From: Grifola frondosa
Taxonomy: Eukaryota > Basidiomycota > Agaricomycetes > Polyporales > Grifolaceae
Assembly (NCBI GenBank): GCA_001683735.1
Contig: LUGG01000001.1
Coordinates: forward strand, 3,472,001-3,536,000
DNA: 64,000 nt
Reading direction: 5' to 3'
Shown: piece after piece, positions 55,434-64,000 of the stretch
Layout of the letters: each line of letters starts with the position of its first letter
Numbering within the stretch: the first letter of the stretch is position 1
Made by a program: the position numbers and the translations under genes
Notes under the pieces: generated by a model
The model's input: only the letters and a program-made list of their open reading frames with translations
Database searches by the model: none
What the model was told of the DNA's origin: nothing

Positions 55434-57212
55434 ATGTCGAGCAGAGAACCTATGTGGTTTTGTCATGAAGTATGTGCTTTTTAATGTCGCCATACTCCAG
55501 CGATTGATATTGGATGATCTTGCCAGTGTCATGCGGAGATGAGGCCGCTCATGGTCAGCTACTTGTTCTTCTCCTACCCGGATGTCGGTGACCATTGTGC
55601 AGGTTCCAGATCCACACTGTGCATCTTGCAACGGAACCTTTGTCGAGAGAGTGCGTATGGCGCCGCCTTCGTGCTCTGCTGACGCTGACCGTTGATCTAG
55701 ATAGAGACCAGCGCTGACGACCCGCGCGAGTTCCAACATGGCCATGGCGCTTTCGACGACGAAGGGCTACCCCCTGACATGGATGCTTTTTTCGGTCCGT
55801 CTCATGTGCAATGTGCACTCCGATCACGCAAGATCCTGATATCTCCACAGCCAGCCTAAGTACACTATTGCGAAGCGCAAACCGAGATCGTCCCGACCGT
55901 TCTGCTACTACCTCTACTGTCCCGCGCACTGGTACGGGATCAACACCAGGCTCTCCTCCGACTCAGGGAACCCCAGGGCGAGCGCAGGTGCCGCCTGGTG
56001 GCCACGATCGGCCACCTTCCGTTCGTGCCGCTCTGATCGACCTAACTTGATTTGAAGCTGACGACTTGATGCAGGGTGGCGGTGGAGGATTAACACTCCA
56101 GATTGAAAGCAGGGGTTTGCCTGGTGGCCGAACACGTACCTTCATAATTGGCAGTCCTCCAAGAACGGGTGAAGTTCCAGGATTGTCGGAGTAAACCTCT
56201 TTGTGATTTAATTGTTATGTATTGCTCACTCATCATTAGCTTCGCTTCCAGACGAACAGATGGTGGTGGCGCAACTACGGATCGTGGAACTCAGGGAGGG
56301 ACGATAACGGGGCCACTTATGGCGCAATATATTCTTTCGTTGTTGTCACAAGGTCCCAATCGAGGCGATCCATTCCAGGAACTGTTCGGCGGTACGCCTG
56401 GTGCTGAAGGTGGACGATGGGGAGACTATGTCTTCAATCAAGAAGGTATCCTCATGATCTCACCGCATCTACTCTCTTTCTCATGTTCATTCTCTCTAGC
56501 ACTTGATCAGATCATCACGCAAATAATGGAGAATTCCAACGCGCACGCTCCTGTACCTGCGACGGCAGAAATTATGGAGAAACTCCCGAGAGATGTGTTG
56601 GAAGAAGGCTGTATGCCGAACTATCTTCATTTCTGTCATTGATTTATTTCTAACTGTGTATCAGCACCCCTGCTTGAAAAGGACTGCGCTGTTTGCAAGG
56701 ACCAATTCAAGCTGGAAACCGAGGACCCCGACGAACAAGTTATAGTCACCCTTCCTTGCCACCATCCTTTCCACGAACCCTGCATCCTGCCATGGTTGAA
56801 GTCTAGTGGAACATGTCCTGTTTGCCGGTACGCTTACTTTCCCACTCCTTATCAGCCCAGTTTCCTTGACAATTCTATATATGACAGATACCAACTCATC
56901 CCCCAACCTGATACACCCGGATCCGGCCCTCCACCGGCGGCCACTGGCCGACCCGGGTCTCCACCTCAGCCTACGCCTTCGAGTGGATCAAGTCCCCCGA
57001 GCGGCGGGGCATCCCGTGGTGGTGGTGGCGGTGGAGGAGGAGGAGGCATATTCAATTTTCTGAGTTCCATCGCGCACGGGCACGGCGGAAGCAATCAATC
57101 AACTGCCAGTGCATCCGGGACCTCGCGTTCATCCGAACGTCAACGAAGGACGTATGGAGACGAGCCTGACCAGCACAGGTTTCCTGGGGGTTGGGGCGAC
57201 CAGGTAGACTGA
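55434..57212 (+). CDS. RING-H2 E3 ubiquitin ligase (RNF115/RNF126-like)
   Basis: MSSREPMWFCHE is spliced to CHAEMRPLMV and DPHCASCNGTFVER, together an N-terminal zinc ribbon (CxxC...CxxC) as in RNF115/126, where it binds ubiquitin or BAG6. An acidic part (ADDPREFQHGHGAFDDEGLP) and a Gly-rich linker follow, with LTLQIESRGLPGGRTRTFII and GPLMAQYILSLLSQ then DPFQELFGGTPGAEGGRWGD. The RING-H2 finger is CAVCKDQFKLETEDPDEQV and LPCHHPFHEPCILPWLKSSG then TCPVCR, with all eight zinc ligands. The tail is Pro/Gly-rich, with a run of ten glycines, and ends GGWGDQVD at 57210-57212. Start context and length of about 400 residues fit. Short introns; the middle exon near 55830-56050 is uncertain. Confidence 0.85.
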
Positions 57213-58232
57213 TAATCGCGCGAGACGATGTGTAAGTTGTTGGATGGGCTCGTCCGAATCGGCTAGACTTGAATTCTGTTCAGATTCGTAGATGTATCGC
57301 TCTGTTTTCTGTCTGTGTCTAATATGTCTTCATAGTGTATCTTCTCGGCTGTAGCTTGGAGGCTTGTATGAGATAGTCCGTGTTGATTATCGTATCGTCA
57401 AGATATAATGTGGCATTCATCGCAGGAGGTCCCGCTCGACTCACCTGAGGAAGGATGAGAATGCTTATTCGTGTCCTCAGGTAGATTCGGCAGCCACTAA
57501 TTGGTTCTCTAGATTCCATGTCCGAAGTCAACCCGGCAAATTTCAACTTGCACAGGCCCTCCGAGCATGCATGATGATGTCAAGGTTAGAGGGATATTCT
57601 AAAGCCTAAGGGCCACTTAGCAGCTGTCGAACAAACATGTACGCACCCAAGCCAAAGATGCTACTCACCATGAGATTCACACACATAAATTGATTTGGCA
57701 AGCATATGTTCGAGCTGACTTGAAGCCACTTGGGGCATCCGACCGATTTGGTAGGTGTAGTTCGTCGCCGATCAATTTTCATGATATCTTCGTATTCGAT
57801 CACAGCCTGACAGGCTGTGTAAATACTTTAGATGAACGTCAACGGTTTCAGCGATGGATAACTTGCATCCACCCTTTCTGGATTCTCATTTGCCGTTTCA
57901 AAATGTCCCCGGCGTGAGGGTATATGAATCGGTGGGATCAACGTGGCCTAATAAGTATGTATGCCGCTTGGAGACTCGCGCGAGGTAGTCGATATATCCC
58001 GGGATAGTTGGACTTCCGAATTGTCTTGTAAATCCCTCACATCGAGGTCTACCGTCAGGTAAAAATGTTCCCGATGCCAATGCTTCAAATTTCAACCGAC
58101 GTAGCTACAAGACACAAATTCGGAACGTGCATCATAAAACCCAGATTCCACTAATAAAAGATAGAAGATATACAGCTGATACATCCACGCGCACTTCCCA
58201 GTTGCTCTTGCTGTAGCGCACATTCTTCATAT
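57213..58232. other. Intergenic, RING gene / protease cluster
   Basis: About 1 kb. From about 58048 the sequence is the duplicated 3' flank of the first protease gene, also seen at 61605 on. The remainder shows short frames only and no recognised element. Confidence 0.45.
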
Positions 58233-60006
58233 TCAGTTCGTGGTGGCCATAGTAAATGGGGTCTGTGCGATCCCGACGCGCTTGTTCGTGGTGTCGAAGA
58301 CTGCGTAGTGACGCTCGAGGAACGTCATGCCGTTGATGAAGTCGAGACCTCTGCCAGTGGGCGTGCCGATCGAACCAACAATGAGATATATGTCGCGCGC
58401 GTTCCCGCCGATCGCGGTGTTCAGCGCGCGCTGTCGTGCCCGGTAATGAGGAATATCAGCGGCATGCGCATAAGAGAAGAGGGACTGCTCGACGTACCGG
58501 CCAGATCTGCGCATTCGCGGTGAGCTCGTACGTCACGCCGTTGATGATGAAAAACAGGCTCTTCAGCTTGGCGAATTTCGCATTCGTCAGGCGCAGAAGG
58601 CCTGTAGTTCTGTCCGGCACTGCGCCCGTGGCGGATCGGTATCTAGCGAATGCATCTGTACAAACCCATCGATCAGTGTATGCCGGTGTAACGAGGGCGA
58701 GGCCTACCCGAGGAGATAAGAATGAGAGTGGTGCCGGTGTCGACGATGCCCGAGGTGCTCGACAGGATGTTGGTGGACGCGCCATATCTGATTGACTGGT
58801 CGATGCCCCAGAACTCGGACGCGGGAAACGTCGTCGTGAGCGGACTGCAGAGTTATCGTGAGCATATCTCCAACGAGATGATGATGCACTACGTACGCGA
58901 AGTTGATGGGACCGGTGAACTTGGACGAGTCGATGCCGCCGAAGGTTAGCTCGCCGTTCGTGTCGGAGGACGACTGCGTCGGCTCGAAGGAGACGGCGAC
59001 GAGATTCGACGTGATGACACCTTGCCCAGACAGGTTGTCGGTGACTAGTTGGAAAGCAGAGACATCGGGGTGAGTACTAGAGGAGTTACTAAGATGAAGT
59101 GAACTTACTAGTCGGGATGGGGGAGGTCGTGTCTGGGCTGAGAGTTCCGACGGTCAAGTCCACTGGCCCGATGCTGCATGGCAATTGAATGAGAATAGGC
59201 CAAGTGATAGGGGAAGATGTCCACTTGCCCAATAATCCCGTCGACGCCGGAGAAACCTGTCGATCTACTCGCGACACCGATGGACTGACCAGTCACAGTC
59301 AAACCACCGCCGAGCGTGACAGTGTCAGTGAATTCCGTGCCTATCAGTAGGGTGGTTGGTCATGACGCTGCTCTATTATGGGCCAATGTGGGAACGTACC
59401 GGAGAAGGAGCCAGAGCCGTAAGTCACGGACTGTTACAACAGAAGACATGTTGGTGATAATTATAGTCAGAACAGCGAGGCGAACCCACCACGCGGTCGC
59501 GGGTCTGTACAGTGGAAGACGTCTTGACGAATGGTCGGCCAGCACCGACCCAGGTATTGGAACTACCGGTGTCGACCAACAGCGAGTCTAGTCAGTTGCA
59601 TGTCAGTGTACTGCGACGGTCCAGAGTAGATGACAGCAATTCACAGGTGGTGGCGGGAGTGCCAACGCCGACCTACAAGACACAACATTAGCAGTGAGAT
59701 GGAATTTCCTTCACAAAAAAATGGAACACCCACGTTGACGACATAGTCGACGGCCTGGTTGTCTGCGGGAATGCTGATGACTGCATCTGTGTTGAGTGGC
59801 ATACCGCTTTGCTTCGCCTGTGTCTGTGCACGCATATTCTGCGCGCGAGCCTGGTCGCGCGCAAGTAGCGTGCCCGACCCAGTGAAGTTACAGCGCTTCG
59901 CGACTTGCATGCGCACGAGGTTGTCGCGGACTTGCACCACGGGGGTCGCGCCAGCAGCAACCGCGAGCGTAAGCACCAGGAGTAGGGAGGAGGATCCACG
60001 GGCCAT
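58233..60006 (-). CDS. Secreted aspartic protease (A1, polyporopepsin-like), copy 1
   Basis: A pepsin-type endopeptidase. The ATG at 60004-60006 opens a signal peptide (SSSLLLVLTLAVAAGATP) and a propeptide (VRMQVAKRCNFTGSGTLLAR and on). The mature enzyme begins around VDYVVNVGVGTPATTY. The two catalytic Asp motifs are SLLVDTGSSNTWVG (spliced across an intron) and GIVDTGTTLILIS. The flap region is DRVSVTYGSGSFSGTEF. Other family segments: VTGQSIGVASRSTGFSGVDG with GIIGVGPVDLTVG, NGELTFGGIDSSKFTG, and GLDFINGMTFLERHYAVFDT. It ends RVGIAQTPFTMATTN at 58233, the usual terminus of this group. About ten introns. A TATA box lies 64 bases upstream. Copy 2 lies 3.6 kb away on the same strand. Confidence 0.9.
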
Positions 60007-60069
60007 GTCGGATGGGGGTGTGCGAGAGGAAGCTTCGGGGCAGAGAGATAAGAGCCGCAGGTTGCAGTT

Positions 60070-60077
60070 CTTTTATA
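60070..60077 (-). promoter_or_regulatory. TATA box of aspartic protease copy 1
   Basis: TATAAAAG on the minus strand, 64 bases before the ATG. The same GGTATAAAAGAA block stands before copy 2, so the promoter was duplicated too. Confidence 0.65.
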
Positions 60078-60751
60078 CCATGAAGTTGAGCCAGCCGCTT
60101 GAGGAGAGAATATCGCATGGTAGCGTGTTCACCCGTGCATTGATTCCCTGCAGCGTTCCAGTGCGGCTGGAACTAGTTCAGCCTCATTGGAGCTGACCTC
60201 TATACAGAGGAATGACTGTCTTCCGCATATAGAGGCTGGCTAGCGAGCCTAGAGCTGACCGTACCCCGATGTGCAGTCAGCTTGAACACACATCCGCAAA
60301 TAGGTGGCGCTCACCTCAATCAAAAAGTAGACAAGTTGCAAGTGTGCACATCAAGAGATTCAAGTCATATGTAGAAATTGAGGGGAAGATGTGCAAAATT
60401 GACGAGGCGATGAAATTTCCATGTCAAAGTTGGGTCGGACAAGATCAGCAATTCAGGCGTGTCGCGTCGTGTGAAGCAAGTGTCAGTGCGAGAAATCGTC
60501 AACCAGTTGTTCGCTGAAATTTAAACTTGAAGCTTAGCTTCCATCTGAGGCTGAACGAGTCTCTATTGGTGTTAGGAAGGTGTCGTTTCTGCACGAAGGC
60601 TGCTCGGCGTTTGCCCGATATGGCTAGACTGTGCAGTCTGGTAACCTCGTGGCCGCCTCTGTATGATAAATTCACGGTTTCGTGAATTTGAACTACCTTT
60701 ACGATACTTACAATATTATTGCTCAACATATAGAAAAGTGCTTAGCAAAGG

Positions 60752-61499
60752 GGCTTGCGAGGCACACTGGGTGGGATTTTCAATATTATGTGCTAAAATA
60801 TTGTAAACAAATTGTAAAGATAGTTCAAATATGTTGGCCATAACCTTATGTGAATAATTGGAAACATATTAGAAACATGTTGTAATGTTTTCTATATTCA
60901 TCCAATAGGATCAGAGTTTTACAATATCTTCACAATATATTTTTCAATATCATGTAGTTAAAAATTATAAAAATATTTAATCGAGTTTAAAGGTTGATTT
61001 ACGCAAGTCTAATCGATGCCACCGTCTCACTCCGTAGTGGGCCCGCAACGTCACGTGCACGTTGCCGTATTCCCCTTCTTCCGCGGACGGGAGCTCCTTA
61101 CCTGGCGAGCAGCAGAAAGTAAGGGGTTGCAGCCTTTCTTTCTGACCATCACACCTTCGTGCTCGCCAGGTAAGCGATTTCGTTCGTCTCCCGACGCTCC
61201 GCCTTTCTTTTCTGATTTTTATGCCTCATGTTTCGATAGACATACAAAGTTATCATCTTTGCGTCACCCTCCATCCCTCCCTTAGACACTTGTTGTACTG
61301 TACTCTACATTTTCCGCGATTCTCCAATGAAAAACCTGGGCTGCGGTGGGCGCATGCCACCGCGGTTGCCGTTCGCACCGGCTACATCTTGTTTGCCCGC
61401 ATTTACCTTGACTCGGGGCAGGAGATTAGACTATCTTTATCATATCTTTACAATATCTTGGTCAAAAATATTGAAAACCCCACCCAGTGGCAAGCAGAG
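60752..61499. mobile_element. MITE-like non-autonomous DNA element with terminal inverted repeats
   Basis: The left end (from about 60752) reads gcttgc-gaggca-cactgggtggg then attttcaatatt. The right end on the other strand reads gcttgc-cactgggtgggg then ttttcaatatt. Similarity continues for about 80 bases through tattgtaaa and aaagatagt blocks, so the inverted repeats are long and imperfect. The outer parts are very AT-rich while the middle (about 61016-61320) is not, and no transposase is encoded. Total about 750 bases. A target-site duplication could not be fixed with confidence. It lies exactly between the two protease copies. Confidence 0.6.
61097..61174. repeat. Perfect 15-base inverted repeat inside the element
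   Basis: cttacctggcgagca at 61097-61111 is the exact reverse complement of tgctcgccaggtaag at 61160-61174. The loop is 48 bases. Confidence 0.8.
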
Positions 61500-61650
61500 T
61501 TTTTCGAGGCGCCCAAGTTGGGTAAGCGGCGCGTCCGAGCCTGAAGTGTACGTCGCTTGCGTACTAGTCGATGGATAGGTATTCATAAGAGATATCGAAG
61601 CCAACGAGGTCACTCTCCGTAAGGATGTCCCAATGCCAATGTTTCAGATT

Positions 61651-63590
61651 TCAACTTGCACAGCCACAAGACACGAATTCGGAACATGCAGCATAGTAAA
61701 AAGCCCAATTCACAGATCCCGCTAATAAAAGGTATACAGCTGATACATCCACGCGCACCTCCCGGTCGCTCTTGTTGTAGCGCACGTTCTCCAGGTTTAG
61801 TTGTGTGGTGGCGGTCGTGAACGGGGTCTGCGCGAACCCGACGCGGCTGTTCGCGGTGTCGAAGACGGCGTAGAAGCGCTCGAGGAACGTCATGCCGTTG
61901 ATAAAGTCGAGGCCCTCGCCAGAGGGGGTGCCGATTGAACCGACGATGAGGTACACACTGTTCGTGTTCCCGCCAATCGCGGTGTTCAGCGCGCGCTGGG
62001 GTACCCGGGAAGATCAGCGGCATGCACGAGAGAGAGGATGGCGTGCTGGACGTACTGGCCAGATCTGCGCATTCGCGGTCAGCTCGAAGGTCACGCCGTT
62101 GATAACGAAGAACAGGCTCTGCAGGTTCGCAAATTGCGCGGTCGTCAGGCGTAGTAGACCGGTAGTGTTGTCCAGCACTGCGCCCGTCGCGGACTGGTAT
62201 CTGGCGATAGCATCTATACAAAGCCGTCGGTTAGAACGCGCAAGCGACACGAAGGCGGGGGGGCCTACCGGTGGCGATGAGGGTGAGGGTGGTGCCGGTG
62301 TCGACGATGCCTGCGGTGCTCGACAGGATGTTGGTGGACGTGCCGTATCTGATTGACTGATTGATGCCGAAGAACAAGGACGCGGGTGACGTCTTCGTGA
62401 GCGGACTGGGATGTTATCGTCAGCATATATCCAACGAGACGGTGATGCGCTACGTACGCGAAGCTGATGGAACCGGTGAACTTGGTCGAGTCAGTGCCGC
62501 CAAAGGTCAGCTCGCCGTTCGTGCTAGAAAGCGACTGTGTCGGCTCGAAGGAGACGGCGACGAGATCCGACGTGATGACACCTTGCCCAAACAGGTTGTC
62601 GGTGACTAGTTGGAAAGCAGAGACATCGGGGTGAGTACTAGAGGAGTTACTAAGATGAAGTGAACTTACTAGTCGGGATGGTGGAGGTCGTGTCTGGGCT
62701 GAGAGTTCCGACGGTCAAGTCCACTGGCCCGATGCTGCATGGTGATTGAGTGAGAATAGGCCAAGTGATACGAGAAGATGTCCACTTGCCCAATGATTCC
62801 GTCGACGCCGGAGAAACCTGTCGATCTACTCGCGACACCGATGGACTGACCAGTGACAGTCAAACCACCGCCGAGGGTGACAGTGTCAGTGAATTCCGTG
62901 CCTATCAGTAGGGTGGTTGGTCAGGACACTGCTCTATTATGGGCCAATGTGGGAACGTACCGGAGAAGGAGCCAGAGCCGTAAGTCACGGACTGTTACAA
63001 CAGAAGACATGTTGGTGATAATTATAGCCAGAACAGCGAGGCGAACCCACCACGCGGTCGCGGGTCTGTACAGTGGAAGACGTCTCGACGAATGAACGAC
63101 CAGCGCCGACCCAGGTATTGGAGCTGCCAGTGTCGACCAACAGTGTGTCTGGTCAATGGCATGTTACGGTCGGCATGTGACAGCGCCTGTACAGAGTGCA
63201 GAATACAGGAACTCACAGGTGGTGGGGGAGTGCCAATGCCGACCTACCATAATCAACGTTAGCAGTGAGATGGAATTTCCTTCACAAAAGAAGTGGGGAC
63301 ACCCACGTTGACGGTGTAGTCGACGGCCTGGTTCACTGCGGAAACGCTGATGACTGCGTCTGTGCTGAGCGGCACACCACTGAGCTTCGCCTGTGCCCGT
63401 GCACGCAGGTTCTGCACATGAGCCTGATCGCGCGCAAGTAGCGTGCCCGACCCAGTGAGGTTGAAGCGCTTCGCGAGCGGCAGGTGCACGAGGTTGTCGC
63501 GGACTTGCACCACGGGGTTTCCCCAGCAGCAACCACGAGCGTGAGCGCCAGAAGCAGGGTCGAAAGCAGGGAAGAGGATCCACGCGCCAT
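61651..63590 (-). pseudogene. Aspartic protease copy 2, frame-broken at both ends
   Basis: A tandem duplicate of copy 1 with the same exon order. MARGSSSLLSTLLLALTLVV starts at 63590 and the catalytic motifs TLLVDTGSSNTWVG and GIVDTGTTLTLI are intact. Two defects are visible against copy 1. After LVVAAGETP the frame shifts because a C5 run in copy 1 is C4 here, so the propeptide (VVQVRDNLVHLPLAKRFN) lies in another frame. At the 3' end the sequence no longer stops after FTTATT, but reads on through QLNLENVRYNKSDREVRVDV to a stop at 61651, about 50 extra residues. Either both are real and the copy is dying, or one or both are consensus errors. Confidence applies to identity; the pseudogene status is less sure. 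Confidence 0.6.
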
Positions 63591-64000
63591 GTCGGAGGAG
63601 GGTAGGGAGGTGCGAGCGGGAGCTCCGGGGTGGGGAGATAAGAGCTGAGGCGTGCTGTTCTTTTATACCACGAACCGTCCACTTGAGAAGACGAATCTCT
63701 GAATATCGCATGGTAGCCTGTTCACGCGTGCATTGATTGTCGTATTTTCCATGCAGCATCCGGAAGTCTTCGAGTGCGCCTAGAATTAGCTCTACCCCGT
63801 GCAAATACAGCGAGGACCCCAGATCTAGGGCCCAGGAACAAGGGAAGGAAAGATGCGTCCATTGTCTGAACACCCCATGCGCCGGAGATTGCACTCACGA
63901 CAGATAGATGCAGCAAGGCGTGCTCGCAGACATAGCACCCCTAGTGGTTACAGACAAGATGATAATCAGAAGCGACGAACGAGACTGACTGCACGTTCAA
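63591..64000. other. Upstream of protease copy 2
   Basis: Contains TATAAAAG on the minus strand at 63660-63667, 70 bases before the copy 2 ATG. Similarity to the copy 1 upstream region runs to about 63745. Beyond that no gene was seen before the window edge. Confidence 0.45.

Noticed and set aside
61016..61544. Open frames of 89 and 107 codons within the MITE-like element
   Set aside because: No transposase motif, and the frames cross the inverted-repeat end.

Overview
This window reads as nuclear DNA from a filamentous basidiomycete, probably an Agaricomycete and perhaps a polypore. The evidence is dense genes on both strands, many 48-80 nt GT-AG introns, a basidiomycete-type forkhead factor, an HD1 homeodomain protein of the mating-type class, secreted A1 aspartic proteases and an RNase T2. 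No prokaryotic operon, CRISPR array or rRNA was seen. Most gene models were built by joining open segments through splice sites and by recognising conserved family motifs; no alignment or RNA evidence was available.

Layout. 0-8.5 kb: end of an unknown gene, an SRPK-like kinase, the ribosome-biogenesis WD40 protein UTP13 and a forkhead factor. 9.6-17.6 kb: NIPSNAP, a divergent putative glycosyltransferase, a fused molybdopterin-synthesis gene (MoaA-MoaC, MOCS1 type) and a GNAT acetyltransferase. 19.2-25.8 kb: a frame-broken amidase, a TXNDC17-like thioredoxin and a large Thr/Ser-rich secreted protein with duplicated exons. 25.9-34.4 kb: mitochondrial aspartate/glutamate carrier, tRNA methyltransferase TRM5, a TatD-type hydrolase and the Golgi SNARE GOS1. 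34.9-42.7 kb: a tiny lipid-anchor-like membrane protein, the HD1 gene, two related surface/membrane genes with C-terminal PPAY motifs, and an F-box protein. 43.7-57.2 kb: an ARMT1/DUF89 phosphatase, a 2.7 kb stretch without an assignable gene, a MYND-finger protein built from microexons, RNase T2, an MSC7-type aldehyde dehydrogenase and a RING-H2 ubiquitin ligase. 58.2-63.6 kb: two tandem aspartic protease genes with a MITE-like inverted-repeat element between them.

Most genes are housekeeping and functionally unrelated. The lineage-specific parts are the secreted and surface genes, the HD1 gene and the protease duplication. Three divergent pairs (NIPSNAP/glycosyltransferase, TRM5/TatD, aldehyde dehydrogenase/RING) share short upstream regions.

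One caution affects all models. Several genes, including the normally essential TRM5, carry apparent one-base frameshifts, some of them in homopolymer runs. Some 'pseudogene' signals may therefore be consensus errors. I did not find a clearly undescribed multi-gene system. The best leads are the solitary HD1 gene, the MITE-flanked protease pair, the PPAY membrane paralogs, the duplicated-exon surface protein, and unusual splicing in MOCS1, the MYND gene and the small membrane gene.
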